Positions 30,375-39,391 of a stretch of DNA of 47,536 nucleotides are shown here, one piece after another. Positions within the stretch are counted from its first letter, which is position 1, and each line of letters starts with the position of its first letter. The notes beneath the pieces are model-generated. The model did no database searches. It was not told the origin of the DNA and worked only from the letters and a program-made list of their open reading frames with translations. Source of the DNA: an uncultured Croceitalea sp. (GTDB taxonomy: Bacteria; Bacteroidota; Bacteroidia; Flavobacteriales; Flavobacteriaceae); NCBI GenBank assembly GCA_937959125.1, contig CALGQU010000192.1, positions 1 to 47,536 of the forward strand. Direction: 5' to 3'. The translations under genes and the position numbers were made by a program.

Positions 30375-33236
30375 ATGATCAACTACGAAGAAAACATTGA
30401 AGTACGCGGGGCACGTGTCCACAATCTCAAGAATATAGACGTAACCATACCTAGGGAAAAATTGGTAGTCATTACCGGACTTTCCGGCAGCGGTAAATCT
30501 TCCCTGGCTTTTGATACCATCTATGCCGAAGGACAAAGACGGTACATAGAAACTTTTTCTGCTTATGCCCGCCAGTTTCTGGGCGGTTTGGAACGCCCGG
30601 ATGTAGATAAAATAGATGGGCTTTCCCCCGTTATTGCCATTGAGCAAAAAACGACCTCAAAGTCTCCCCGGTCGACCGTTGGCACAATTACGGAGATATA
30701 TGATTTTCTGCGCTTACTTTTTGCCCGGGCAGGAGATGCTTATAGCTATAATACGGGTAAAAAAATGGTCAGTTATAGTGATGAGCGGATAAAGGCACTT
30801 ATCCTAAAAGCTTATGCAAACCAAAAAATAAATGTGCTTGCCCCGGTGATCAAGTCCCGCAAGGGACACTACCGGGAACTTTTTGAGCAGATTGGAAAAC
30901 AGGGTTTTGTAAAAGTCCGGGTGGATGGTGTTGTAACGGACATCACCAAAGGCATGAAGGTGGATCGTTATAAGACCCATGATATTGAAATTGTAGTCGA
31001 CCGCTTAAAAGTAGGGGTTGGGGAAGAGTTTGACAAACGCCTTTCCGAGAGTATCAATACGGCCATGTACAGTGGTAATAATGTGCTGATGGTTTTAGAG
31101 GAAGGCGGCAAGGAACCCCGCTATTTTAGCAGGGATTTGATGTGTGCGGAAACAGGAATCTCCTACCCTACCCCGGAGCCCAATACCTTTTCGTTCAATT
31201 CCCCAAAAGGGATGTGTCCGGAATGCAATGGTCTTGGACATGTCTACCAGGTGAATGAAGCTAAAATTTTGCCCAACAAAAAATTATCCATAAAGGCTGG
31301 TGGTATTGCCCCATTGGGTGAGTATAAAAAATCATGGGCCTTTAAACAGTTGGAAACCATAGGTCAACGTTATGGTTTTGACATGGAAACCCCGGTAGAA
31401 AAGATAAAACCAGAAGGTTTGGAGGTTATTCTAAATGGCGGGAAGGAGAATTTTGCCGTCAATTCCAAAACCCTGGGCGTAAAACGGGAATATCGTATTG
31501 ACTACGAAGGGATTTCCAATTTTATAAAAAGTCAGTTTGAAGAAGCCAGTTCCACCTCTATTAAACGATGGGCCAAGGACTATATGGATAAGACGTCCTG
31601 CCCCGTATGTGAAGGTTCGCGTTTACGAAAGGAATCCCTCTATTTTAAAATAGGGGAAAAGAACATTGCAGAACTGGCAAATTTGGACATTGCGGAGTTG
31701 GCACAGTTTTTTGAACAGCTCGATGCCAATTTAGAAGGCAACCAAAAGAAAATTGCAGAAGAAATCGTAAAAGAAATCAGAACCCGAATCCGATTCCTTT
31801 TGGACGTGGGCTTGGATTATCTCTCCCTCAACCGGAGTTCCAAATCCCTTTCCGGCGGAGAAGCGCAGCGTATTCGGTTAGCGACCCAAATAGGTTCTCA
31901 ATTGGTAGGGGTCCTCTATATTTTAGATGAACCCAGTATAGGCCTACACCAACGGGATAATGAACGTTTGATCAATTCCTTGGTGTCGCTTAGGGACATT
32001 GGAAATTCCGTGATTGTGGTGGAACATGATCGGGATATGATCGAGGCTGCGGATCATGTCATCGATATAGGACCAAAAGCAGGAAAACATGGGGGGACCA
32101 TTATTTCTGAAGGAAAACCAGCGGATCTAAAGAATTACAATACGCTTACTGCAGATTATATTTCAGGCGACAAGGAAATTGAAGTGCCTGAAAACCGAAG
32201 AAAAGGATCGAGTAAAAAAATAGTGTTGACGGGGTGTACGGGTAACAACCTTAAGAACGTCACCGCAGAATTCCCATTAGGCAAAATGATAGGGGTTACC
32301 GGGGTATCCGGTAGTGGGAAGTCTACCTTGATCAACGAAACGCTGTATCCTATTATGAATGCCTATTATTTCAATGGCGTAAAAAAACCGATGCCCTATA
32401 AAAAAATTAAAGGGTTGGAACATATAGATAAAGTTATCGATATCAACCAATCCCCCATTGGGAGGACACCACGTTCCAATCCGGCCACTTATACCGGTAC
32501 TTTTAGTGAAATACGCAGCTTGTTCGCAAAAACCACGGAAGCTACCATTAGAGGATACAAACCGGGGCGTTTTAGCTTTAACGTTCAAGGAGGGCGCTGT
32601 GAAACCTGCCAAGGCGGTGGGTTGAAAGTGATTGAGATGAATTTCCTTCCGGATGTTTATGTGGAATGTGAAACCTGCAACGGAAAGCGGTTCAACAGGG
32701 AAACCTTGGAAATACGCTATAAGGGAAAGTCCATTGCCGATGTTTTGGAAATGACCATGAATGAAGCGGTTGAATTTTTTGAGAACATTCCTAAAATACA
32801 CCGGAAGCTTAAAACCATTGTTGATGTTGGTTTGGGTTATATTTCCTTGGGGCAACAATCCACTACCCTATCCGGGGGTGAAGCGCAACGGGTAAAGTTG
32901 GCTACGGAACTTTCTAAAAGGGATACGGGCAATACCTTCTATATTTTGGATGAACCTACCACCGGGCTCCACTTTGAAGATATACGGGTGCTTATGGAAG
33001 TTTTGAACAAATTGGTAGACAAAGGGAATACCGTACTGGTTATCGAACATAATATGGATGTCATCAAAATGGTAGATCATATTATCGATATTGGTTATGA
33101 AGGAGGCCGAGGTGGCGGTATGATCGTTGCCAAAGGCACTCCAGAAATTGTCGCCAAGGACCCTAAAAGCTATACGGCCAAATTTTTATTAAAAGAATTA
33201 CAAGCAGGCAATAAGCAAGTTGCCAATGCAGTTTAA
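30375..33236 (+). CDS. uvrA: UvrABC system protein A (excision nuclease ATPase)
   Basis: 953 residues from the ATG at 30375; an in-frame start at 30351 adds eight odd residues. Two ABC ATPase halves are seen: Walker [10 protein letters not shown] (35-43) and GVSGSGKST; signatures [12 protein letters not shown] and [12 protein letters not shown]; and EHDRDM and EHNMDV switch regions. Cysteine pairs for zinc occur in [23 protein letters not shown] and CETCNGKR. The first half-site reads C-A-E-T, where E. coli has C-x-x-C, so one ligand of the first zinc finger is missing. UvrA scans DNA for bulky damage and loads UvrB. It is followed 9 bp later by a LOG-family gene, likely in one operon. Confidence 0.96.
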   Translation: MINYEENIEVRGARVHNLKNIDVTIPREKLVVITGLSGSGKSSLAFDTIYAEGQRRYIETFSAYARQFLGGLERPDVDKIDGLSPVIAIEQKTTSKSPRSTVGTITEIYDFLRLLFARAGDAYSYNTGKKMVSYSDERIKALILKAYANQKINVLAPVIKSRKGHYRELFEQIGKQGFVKVRVDGVVTDITKGMKVDRYKTHDIEIVVDRLKVGVGEEFDKRLSESINTAMYSGNNVLMVLEEGGKEPRYFSRDLMCAETGISYPTPEPNTFSFNSPKGMCPECNGLGHVYQVNEAKILPNKKLSIKAGGIAPLGEYKKSWAFKQLETIGQRYGFDMETPVEKIKPEGLEVILNGGKENFAVNSKTLGVKREYRIDYEGISNFIKSQFEEASSTSIKRWAKDYMDKTSCPVCEGSRLRKESLYFKIGEKNIAELANLDIAELAQFFEQLDANLEGNQKKIAEEIVKEIRTRIRFLLDVGLDYLSLNRSSKSLSGGEAQRIRLATQIGSQLVGVLYILDEPSIGLHQRDNERLINSLVSLRDIGNSVIVVEHDRDMIEAADHVIDIGPKAGKHGGTIISEGKPADLKNYNTLTADYISGDKEIEVPENRRKGSSKKIVLTGCTGNNLKNVTAEFPLGKMIGVTGVSGSGKSTLINETLYPIMNAYYFNGVKKPMPYKKIKGLEHIDKVIDINQSPIGRTPRSNPATYTGTFSEIRSLFAKTTEATIRGYKPGRFSFNVQGGRCETCQGGGLKVIEMNFLPDVYVECETCNGKRFNRETLEIRYKGKSIADVLEMTMNEAVEFFENIPKIHRKLKTIVDVGLGYISLGQQSTTLSGGEAQRVKLATELSKRDTGNTFYILDEPTTGLHFEDIRVLMEVLNKLVDKGNTVLVIEHNMDVIKMVDHIIDIGYEGGRGGGMIVAKGTPEIVAKDPKSYTAKFLLKELQAGNKQVANAV

Positions 33237-33245
33237 GATACTATT

Positions 33246-33932
33246 ATGAGAAAAGAACAACATCCCAAAGGTTGGAACGAAATTAAAACCAATGATTCTT
33301 GGGCCATTTTTAAGATTATGGGCGAATTCGTTAATGGTTTTGAACGCATGAGTGCCATTGGACCTTGCGTTTCCATTTTTGGGTCTGCACGTACCAAGCC
33401 GGGAGCCCCTTATTACGAACTGGCCGTAGCGGTTGCGGAAAAATTGGCATCTTCAGGATATGGGGTAATTACAGGTGGTGGGCCAGGTATTATGGAAGCT
33501 GGTAACAAAGGAGCCAATCAAGCCGGTGGAACCTCCGTAGGATTGAACATCGATTTACCCTTTGAACAGCATGACAATCCCTTTATAGATCCCGACAAGA
33601 GTTTGGATTTTGATTATTTCTTTGTACGCAAGGTCATGTTCGTTAAATACTCACAAGGCTTTGTAGTGATGCCCGGCGGATTTGGCACTTTGGATGAATT
33701 GTTTGAGGCAATAACCTTGATACAGACCAAAAAAATAGGCAAATTCCCGATCATCCTCGTCGGGACCAATTTTTGGAAAGGTTTAATGGACTGGGTGAAA
33801 AATGTGATGTTGCTGGAAAAGAATATTAGCCCAGAGGATATGGATCTCATTCGTTTGGTGGATACGGCAGAGGAAGCCGTAGCAATCATTGATGCGTATT
33901 ACAAAGGACATAGTATGGGACCCAATTTCTAA
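33246..33932 (+). CDS. LOG family protein (TIGR00730 Rossmann fold)
   Basis: 228 residues. The conserved nucleotide-phosphate motifs GGGPGIMEAGNKGA (about 78-91) and PGGFGTLDELFEA (about 139-151), including the PGGxGTxxE signature, are intact. Characterised LOG proteins hydrolyse nucleoside 5'-monophosphates to base and ribose-5-phosphate (AMP nucleosidase, or cytokinin riboside monophosphate phosphoribohydrolase in plants and some bacteria). The bacterial substrate here is probably AMP or a related nucleotide. It lies between uvrA (9 bp) and the pseudopeptidase-barrel gene (12 bp), so the three are likely co-transcribed. Confidence 0.92.
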   Translation: MRKEQHPKGWNEIKTNDSWAIFKIMGEFVNGFERMSAIGPCVSIFGSARTKPGAPYYELAVAVAEKLASSGYGVITGGGPGIMEAGNKGANQAGGTSVGLNIDLPFEQHDNPFIDPDKSLDFDYFFVRKVMFVKYSQGFVVMPGGFGTLDELFEAITLIQTKKIGKFPIILVGTNFWKGLMDWVKNVMLLEKNISPEDMDLIRLVDTAEEAVAIIDAYYKGHSMGPNF

Positions 33933-33944
33933 CACCTTCAAAGC

Positions 33945-36791
33945 TTGAAAAACACATCCCATTTTCCTTTTTATCTTTTTTTCCTGGTAGCGGTATGCTG
34001 TTCCGTTACTTCTTATGCGCAGCACCAGAATACCATTGCCGCTACTCTGGACGGGAACTCCCATAGCCTAGAAATAAAGCAGGAGTTTACTTATGAAAAT
34101 ACTAGCGATACCGGACTTGATGTGCTTTTTTTCAACGATTGGAACAATTCGTATTCCAGCAAAAAAACGGCCCTAGCTAAACGTTTTGGTGAAGAATTCA
34201 ATAAAAGCTTACACTTGGCCAAAAACCGCAATCGGGGAAAGACCGAAATCATTAGCATCGTTGATTCAGAGTATCAAGGACTGCAGTGGACAAGGCTACG
34301 GGTGCGGGATATCATCAAGGTTATCCTACCGGATACGCTACGACCCGGCCAAAAAATCACGCTACACCTAAGCTACAACATCAAACTACCAAACAGCAGA
34401 TATACGGGTTATGGTTTTGGATATAAAGGGGGATACAATCTAAGAGATTGGTACCTGACCCCTGCCCTATTCGACGGTGATTGGAAATTGTACTCCAATA
34501 AAGACCTCAACGATATCGGTACCGGAGTGACCGATACGGAAATTCGACTGAAATTTCCAAAAGGACTACATCTGGCGACAAATTATAGCACCACCGCCAT
34601 AACGGATTTTTCTTTAGGTATTTTAGCCAACCTTTCCGGTAAAAACCGTAAGAACGCCCAAATTTTCCTAACACCGGAAAAACGGTTTACCACCCATATT
34701 ACCGAAGCGATGACGGTGACCACGGATTTGGATGCTTCTAAGGATGATGATGGAATTACCCAAGGAATTTCCATCAACAGGGTGTTGGACTTTATCAAAA
34801 AGAAGTTAGGGGCCTATCCCCATACAAACCTTCTGGTTTCGGAATACGATTACAATAGAAATCCATTGTTTGGTATTAATCAACTTCCCAATTTTATAAG
34901 GCCGTATAGCGAGCAATTTCAATTTGAGATGAAGTTCCTGAAAACCGCCTTGAACCATTTTGTAAACGAAACCTTGTTCTTGGATGAACGAAAAGAACGT
35001 TGGGTAAATGACGGCATTGTCAACTACTTGCTTATTGAATATGTCAACGAAAAATATCCGGGTCAAAAATGGACGGGTAAACTTTCCCGCTTATGGGGTT
35101 TTAGGCCCTATACATTGGCAAAAATGGATTTTAACGAGCAGTATTACCTGTTACAGATGGCGGCCGTACGTAGAAACGACCACCAATCCTTGGCTACCCC
35201 AAATGATTCCTTGACCAAATGGAACCAAAGAATTGCCAATCGCTATAAAGCGGGACTTGGAATAGCCTATTTAGGGGAATACATAGGGTATGATAAAATC
35301 AACGAGGGGATTAAAACATTCTACGAACAGAATAAATTGATCCCTAACCTAAAGGCGGCCGATTTTGAAACACTCCTTAAAAAAACATCCGAAAAGGATA
35401 TCGATTGGTTTTTTAAGGAATATGTGGCACTACGGAATAACATCGATTTTAAGATAAATGAAATCTCCAAATCCCAAGACTCCATCACGTTTACCATAAA
35501 GAACAAAACCGGTTCCAAAGTTCCTATTTCCCTTTTTGGACTGCAGCGGGATTCCGTGGTTTCCAAATATTGGTTCAAAGATATTGACAGTTCTAGAACC
35601 TTTACCATACCTAACAATGGAGAACGACGGTTGGTGTTGAACTATGATAAAAAAATACCGGAAGTCAACCAACGGGATAACTGGAAGAGCCTAAACGGAT
35701 TTTTATCGAGCAACAAAAAACTACAGCTACGCTTTTTTAAGGATACTGAAAATCCATATTACAACCAGCTTTTTTATGTTCCAGAATTTAAATTCAACGT
35801 TAATACGGGGATTTCCGCAGGTATTACGATCAACAATAAATCATTTATAGATAGGCCTTTTAGATTTGATGTTAAACCCCAATATTCCTCACGTGAAAAA
35901 TCCTTGGTGGGTAGTGCCGGTTTTCGCATGCGCCGGTTTTTTAATGAGGGAAAATTAAACTCCTTTACCTATGCCCTAAGCGGCGGGACTTCTTTTTTTG
36001 ATGTTCGTTCCAGGTTTACCACCATTACACCATCAGTTACCTTTACCTGGCGTCCGGAAGATTTTATTGCCAATAGAAGGCAATTCTTGTTTTTTAGGAT
36101 GCGCAATGTTTTTAGGAATATTGATGAAAGCATCATAGATCAGATTGATACCGAGCCCGATTTCTCCATATTCAATGTACGCTATGGTGACGTAGACAAC
36201 AACATCCTAAATTTTAAGTCATGGGTATTGGATGCCCAACTGGCCAGTAATTTTTCCAAACTATCCTTTGAATGGGAGAACAGGACTTTATTTGACAACA
36301 ACCGCCAACTTAATTTAAGGTTTTATGCCGGCAAGTTCTTGTTCAATGATTCCGGTTCGGATTTTTTTAGTTTTGCCTTGGACCGCCCAACGGATTATTT
36401 GTTCGACTTAAACTATCTGAACCGTTCCCAGAATGCCACTGGAATAACCAGTCAACAGTTTATACCGGCAGAAGGAGGTTTTAAATCCATTTTTGACAAT
36501 AGGTTTGGTAATGACTGGATCGTTACGGCAAATGCCAGTATCAATGTATGGCAATGGATAGAAGTTTATGGCGATGTTGGGGGAATACGAAACAGAAGCC
36601 AAAGTGCTCGGTTTTTTTATGATTCTGGCGTACGTCTCAATCTGGTCACTGATTTTTTTGAATTGTATTTTCCGCTCTACTCCACCAATGGGTTTGAACC
36701 TTCCCTAGACAATTATGGGGAGCGCATTAGGTTTGTAGTGGCCTTAAGTCCCAGAACATTGATAGGTTTATTTACCAGAAAATGGTTCTAA
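33945..36791 (+). CDS. M1-like (gluzincin) pseudopeptidase fused to an outer-membrane beta-barrel
   Basis: 948 residues from a TTG start, giving a signal peptide KNTSHFPFYLFFLVAVCCSV... cleaved near residue 25. Residues about 30-560 resemble an M1 aminopeptidase: a beta-rich N-domain, then TALNH (334-338), 14 residues, WVNDG (353-357), spaced exactly like HELAH...WLNEG of M1 enzymes. The first zinc His and the catalytic Glu are replaced (Thr, Ala), the second His remains, and the third ligand Glu is Asp356. It is therefore probably not a peptidase. Residues about 620-948 are amphipathic strands ending in Trp-Phe, an outer-membrane barrel. The role is unknown; a binding or assembly role at the outer membrane is inferred. 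Confidence 0.78.
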   Translation: MKNTSHFPFYLFFLVAVCCSVTSYAQHQNTIAATLDGNSHSLEIKQEFTYENTSDTGLDVLFFNDWNNSYSSKKTALAKRFGEEFNKSLHLAKNRNRGKTEIISIVDSEYQGLQWTRLRVRDIIKVILPDTLRPGQKITLHLSYNIKLPNSRYTGYGFGYKGGYNLRDWYLTPALFDGDWKLYSNKDLNDIGTGVTDTEIRLKFPKGLHLATNYSTTAITDFSLGILANLSGKNRKNAQIFLTPEKRFTTHITEAMTVTTDLDASKDDDGITQGISINRVLDFIKKKLGAYPHTNLLVSEYDYNRNPLFGINQLPNFIRPYSEQFQFEMKFLKTALNHFVNETLFLDERKERWVNDGIVNYLLIEYVNEKYPGQKWTGKLSRLWGFRPYTLAKMDFNEQYYLLQMAAVRRNDHQSLATPNDSLTKWNQRIANRYKAGLGIAYLGEYIGYDKINEGIKTFYEQNKLIPNLKAADFETLLKKTSEKDIDWFFKEYVALRNNIDFKINEISKSQDSITFTIKNKTGSKVPISLFGLQRDSVVSKYWFKDIDSSRTFTIPNNGERRLVLNYDKKIPEVNQRDNWKSLNGFLSSNKKLQLRFFKDTENPYYNQLFYVPEFKFNVNTGISAGITINNKSFIDRPFRFDVKPQYSSREKSLVGSAGFRMRRFFNEGKLNSFTYALSGGTSFFDVRSRFTTITPSVTFTWRPEDFIANRRQFLFFRMRNVFRNIDESIIDQIDTEPDFSIFNVRYGDVDNNILNFKSWVLDAQLASNFSKLSFEWENRTLFDNNRQLNLRFYAGKFLFNDSGSDFFSFALDRPTDYLFDLNYLNRSQNATGITSQQFIPAEGGFKSIFDNRFGNDWIVTANASINVWQWIEVYGDVGGIRNRSQSARFFYDSGVRLNLVTDFFELYFPLYSTNGFEPSLDNYGERIRFVVALSPRTLIGLFTRKWF

Positions 36792-36863
36792 TTATCAAAT
36801 TCTCAAAATATAGCTTGTTTTAAGTGTTTATTTTTTCAATATCATTTATTTTATAACATTTTT

Positions 36864-36889
36864 TTGTGATTTTTTAAATAGAATCACAA
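36864..36889. promoter_or_regulatory. Inverted repeat upstream of the E1 dehydrogenase promoter
   Basis: TTGTGATT and AATCACAA form perfect 8-bp arms separated by 10 bp of AT-rich DNA. It lies about 35-60 bp upstream of the -7 box at 36922. The half-sites look like those of CRP/FNR regulators (TGTGA/TCACA), but the 14-bp gap between them is longer than the 6 bp of a CRP site, so a different dimeric regulator is more likely. Confidence 0.45.
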
Positions 36890-36921
36890 TAAATGGATTA
36901 GTTTAAATGTTCTTCATGTAG

Positions 36922-36929
36922 TATTTTTG
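36922..36929 (+). promoter_or_regulatory. -7 box of the E1 dehydrogenase gene
   Basis: TATTTTTG is an exact TAnnTTTG match 19 bp ahead of the ATG at 36949. The region upstream is very AT-rich (36792-36921), without a clear TTG at -33. Confidence 0.5.
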
Positions 36930-36948
36930 CACAAAATATCAATCGCCC

Positions 36949-39360
36949 ATGAAAACTGATCCTGAAACAAGCAATGCTATTTCCTTTGATGATTTCCAAG
37001 CCCAAATTCTTGAGGACTATAGAATTGCAGTGACCAGTAGGGAATGTAGTTTATTGGGGAGGCGTGAGGTATTGACGGGTAAGGCCAAATTCGGGATTTT
37101 TGGTGATGGAAAGGAATTGCCCCAGTTGGCCATGGCAAGGGCGTTTCAAAAAGGGGATTTCAGAAGTGGCTATTATAGGGACCAGACCTTTATGATGGCC
37201 TTAGGGCATTTGGAGCCAAAAGCACTTTTTCATGGTCTTTACGCCACTACGGATATCACCAAGGAACCAATGAGTGCAGGCAGGCAAATGGGAGGGCATT
37301 TTGTGACCCATAGCATTAATGACGACGGTTCTTGGAAAAATCTCACGGAACAAACCAACAGTAGTGCCGATATTTCTTGTACCGCTGGCCAAATGCCACG
37401 CTTATTAGGATTGGCGCAAGCATCAAAAATCTATAGGAACGTAGAAGGTATCGACCAAACCAACTTCTCCAATGACGGAAATGAAGTTGCTTGGGGTACC
37501 ATTGGAAATGCAAGTACCAGTGAAGGGCATTTTTTTGAAACTTTAAATGCCGCAGGGGTATTGCAAGTACCTATGGTCATCAGCGTTTGGGACGATGCCT
37601 ATGGAATCTCGGTACCCGCAAAGTACCACACTACCAAAAGTGATATTTCTGAAGTTTTAAAGGGATTCCAACGAGACGACCAACATGAAGGTTTTGAAAT
37701 CTTAAAGGTAAAAGGATGGGATTATACGGCATTGATACATGCGTATGAAAATGCATCCGATATTGCTAGGGAAAAACACGTGCCGGTATTGATTCATGTA
37801 ACCGATCTTACGCAACCGCAAGGACATTCTACCTCCGGTTCCCACGAACGATACAAAAGCCCAGAACGTTTGGAATGGGAACGAGAATACGATTGCAACA
37901 AAAAGTTCCGGGAATGGATTCTTGAGAATTCCATTGCTACGGAAGAAGAACTCAAAGCCGTTGAAAAAAGCTGTAAACAAGAAGTCCGTAATGCAAAAAA
38001 AACGGCATGGGCAGAGTTTCTTGCACCACATATAGCCCAGAAAAAAGTACTTGCGCAGCTTCTGGGGCAGGTTGCTGCTACAAGTCCCAATAAATCCTTT
38101 ATAACCAAAGTACGAAACGACCTTATCGCCATTGAGGAGCCTATTAAAAAAGATTTAGCCTCGCATGCCAGAAAGGCCTTTAGATATCTCATTGGGGAAA
38201 ATTCCAATGAAAAAACTGCTTTAAAAGCGTGGTTGGATGACTTTTTGGCCGAGAGCCAAGCAATTTTTAGCGGAAATCTCTACGATGAGTCCCAAGCTTC
38301 GGTTACCAAATTGGAAGGCACTCCCCCAACCTACGCCCCCGACCCAGAAATAGTCGATGGACGCGTGGTGCTCCGGGATAATTTTGACAAGTTGTTCGAA
38401 ACCTATCCAAACGCCTTGGTATTTGGGGAAGATACCGGGAACATTGGAGACGTAAACCAAGGCTTGGAAGGCTTACAAAAAAAATATGGAAACTTACGTA
38501 TTGCAGATACCGGTATCCGGGAAACTACGATTGTAGGTCAAGGAATAGGTATGGCTTTACGGGGACTGCGACCTATTGCTGAAATCCAATATTTGGATTA
38601 TATCCTTTACGCTATACAAACTTTAAGTGATGATTTAGCTACTCTACGCTATAGAACTGTAGGAAAGCAGATTGCCCCTATGATAATCCGAACTCGCGGG
38701 CATCGTTTAGAAGGTATTTGGCACTCGGGCTCACAAATGGGAGGATTGATCCATTTGTTGCGTGGTATCCATATTTTGGTGCCTAGGAACATGACACAGG
38801 CTGCCGGTTTTTACAATACCTTAATGAAAGGTAACGAACCCGCACTGGTCATTGAAAGTCTTAATGGATATCGACTAAAAGAACCAAAACCCACCAATTT
38901 AGGAAGTTTTTGTACACCTATCGGTGTAGTGGAAACTTTAAAAGAAGGAACGGATATTACCTTGTTATCCTATGGCTCTACCTTAAGAATTGTTGAAAGA
39001 GCAGCCAAAGAACTGCTATCCGTAGGTATTGATGCAGAGGTCATAGATGCGCAATCTCTTTTACCATTTGATATTGGGCACGACGTGGTCAAAAGTATTC
39101 AAAAAACAAACCGTCTACTCATAATAGATGAAGATATGCCGGGTGGATGTTCTGCATATTTATTGCAGGAATTGCTGGAAAAACAAGGCGCATACGCCTA
39201 TTTGGATAGCGAACCACAGACCTTGACCGCCAAGGCGCATCGCCCGGCGTATGCGACCGATGGCGACTACTTTTCAAAACCTAATGAAGAGGATATCTTT
39301 GAAAAGGTATATGCCATTATGCACGAAGCGGATCCAGGGAATTTCCAGAAACTACTATAA
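36949..39360 (+). CDS. Fused 2-oxoacid dehydrogenase E1 component, alpha and beta subunits
   Basis: 803 residues. The first half (about 15-380) is an E1-alpha-like thiamine diphosphate domain. Its cofactor motif reads G186-N-A-S-T-S-E-G ... W-D-D (214-216), where typical E1-alpha proteins have GDG...NN. The second half (about 470-803) is E1-beta-like, with FGEDTGNIGDVNQG, EIQYLDYI and a C-terminal transketolase domain (LLIIDEDMPGGC). Single-chain E1 of this kind occurs in Bacteroidota and is annotated as branched-chain 2-oxoacid dehydrogenase. With E2 and E3, it would decarboxylate 2-oxoacids from Val, Leu and Ile for branched fatty acid synthesis. E2 and E3 are not in the window. Confidence 0.9.
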   Translation: MKTDPETSNAISFDDFQAQILEDYRIAVTSRECSLLGRREVLTGKAKFGIFGDGKELPQLAMARAFQKGDFRSGYYRDQTFMMALGHLEPKALFHGLYATTDITKEPMSAGRQMGGHFVTHSINDDGSWKNLTEQTNSSADISCTAGQMPRLLGLAQASKIYRNVEGIDQTNFSNDGNEVAWGTIGNASTSEGHFFETLNAAGVLQVPMVISVWDDAYGISVPAKYHTTKSDISEVLKGFQRDDQHEGFEILKVKGWDYTALIHAYENASDIAREKHVPVLIHVTDLTQPQGHSTSGSHERYKSPERLEWEREYDCNKKFREWILENSIATEEELKAVEKSCKQEVRNAKKTAWAEFLAPHIAQKKVLAQLLGQVAATSPNKSFITKVRNDLIAIEEPIKKDLASHARKAFRYLIGENSNEKTALKAWLDDFLAESQAIFSGNLYDESQASVTKLEGTPPTYAPDPEIVDGRVVLRDNFDKLFETYPNALVFGEDTGNIGDVNQGLEGLQKKYGNLRIADTGIRETTIVGQGIGMALRGLRPIAEIQYLDYILYAIQTLSDDLATLRYRTVGKQIAPMIIRTRGHRLEGIWHSGSQMGGLIHLLRGIHILVPRNMTQAAGFYNTLMKGNEPALVIESLNGYRLKEPKPTNLGSFCTPIGVVETLKEGTDITLLSYGSTLRIVERAAKELLSVGIDAEVIDAQSLLPFDIGHDVVKSIQKTNRLLIIDEDMPGGCSAYLLQELLEKQGAYAYLDSEPQTLTAKAHRPAYATDGDYFSKPNEEDIFEKVYAIMHEADPGNFQKLL

Positions 39361-39361
39361 A

Positions 39362-39387
39362 AAATGCCCCGGAAAACCGGGGCATTT
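39362..39387. terminator. Terminator between convergent E1 and M16 genes
   Basis: A perfect 11-bp stem AAATGCCCCGG / CCGGGGCATTT with an AAAA loop, starting 2 bp after the E1 stop. On the minus strand it is followed by a run of six T, so it mainly ends the M16 peptidase transcript. On the plus strand only three T follow. Confidence 0.85.
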
Positions 39388-39391
39388 GGCA

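Noticed and set aside
32277-32858. 193-codon minus-strand open frame inside uvrA
   Set aside because: Antisense to the conserved second ATPase half of UvrA; codon content reflects the uvrA sequence.
36864-36889. CRP binding site
   Set aside because: Half-sites fit, but the spacing between TGTGA and TCACA is 14 bp rather than 6, so it is listed as an unassigned inverted repeat.
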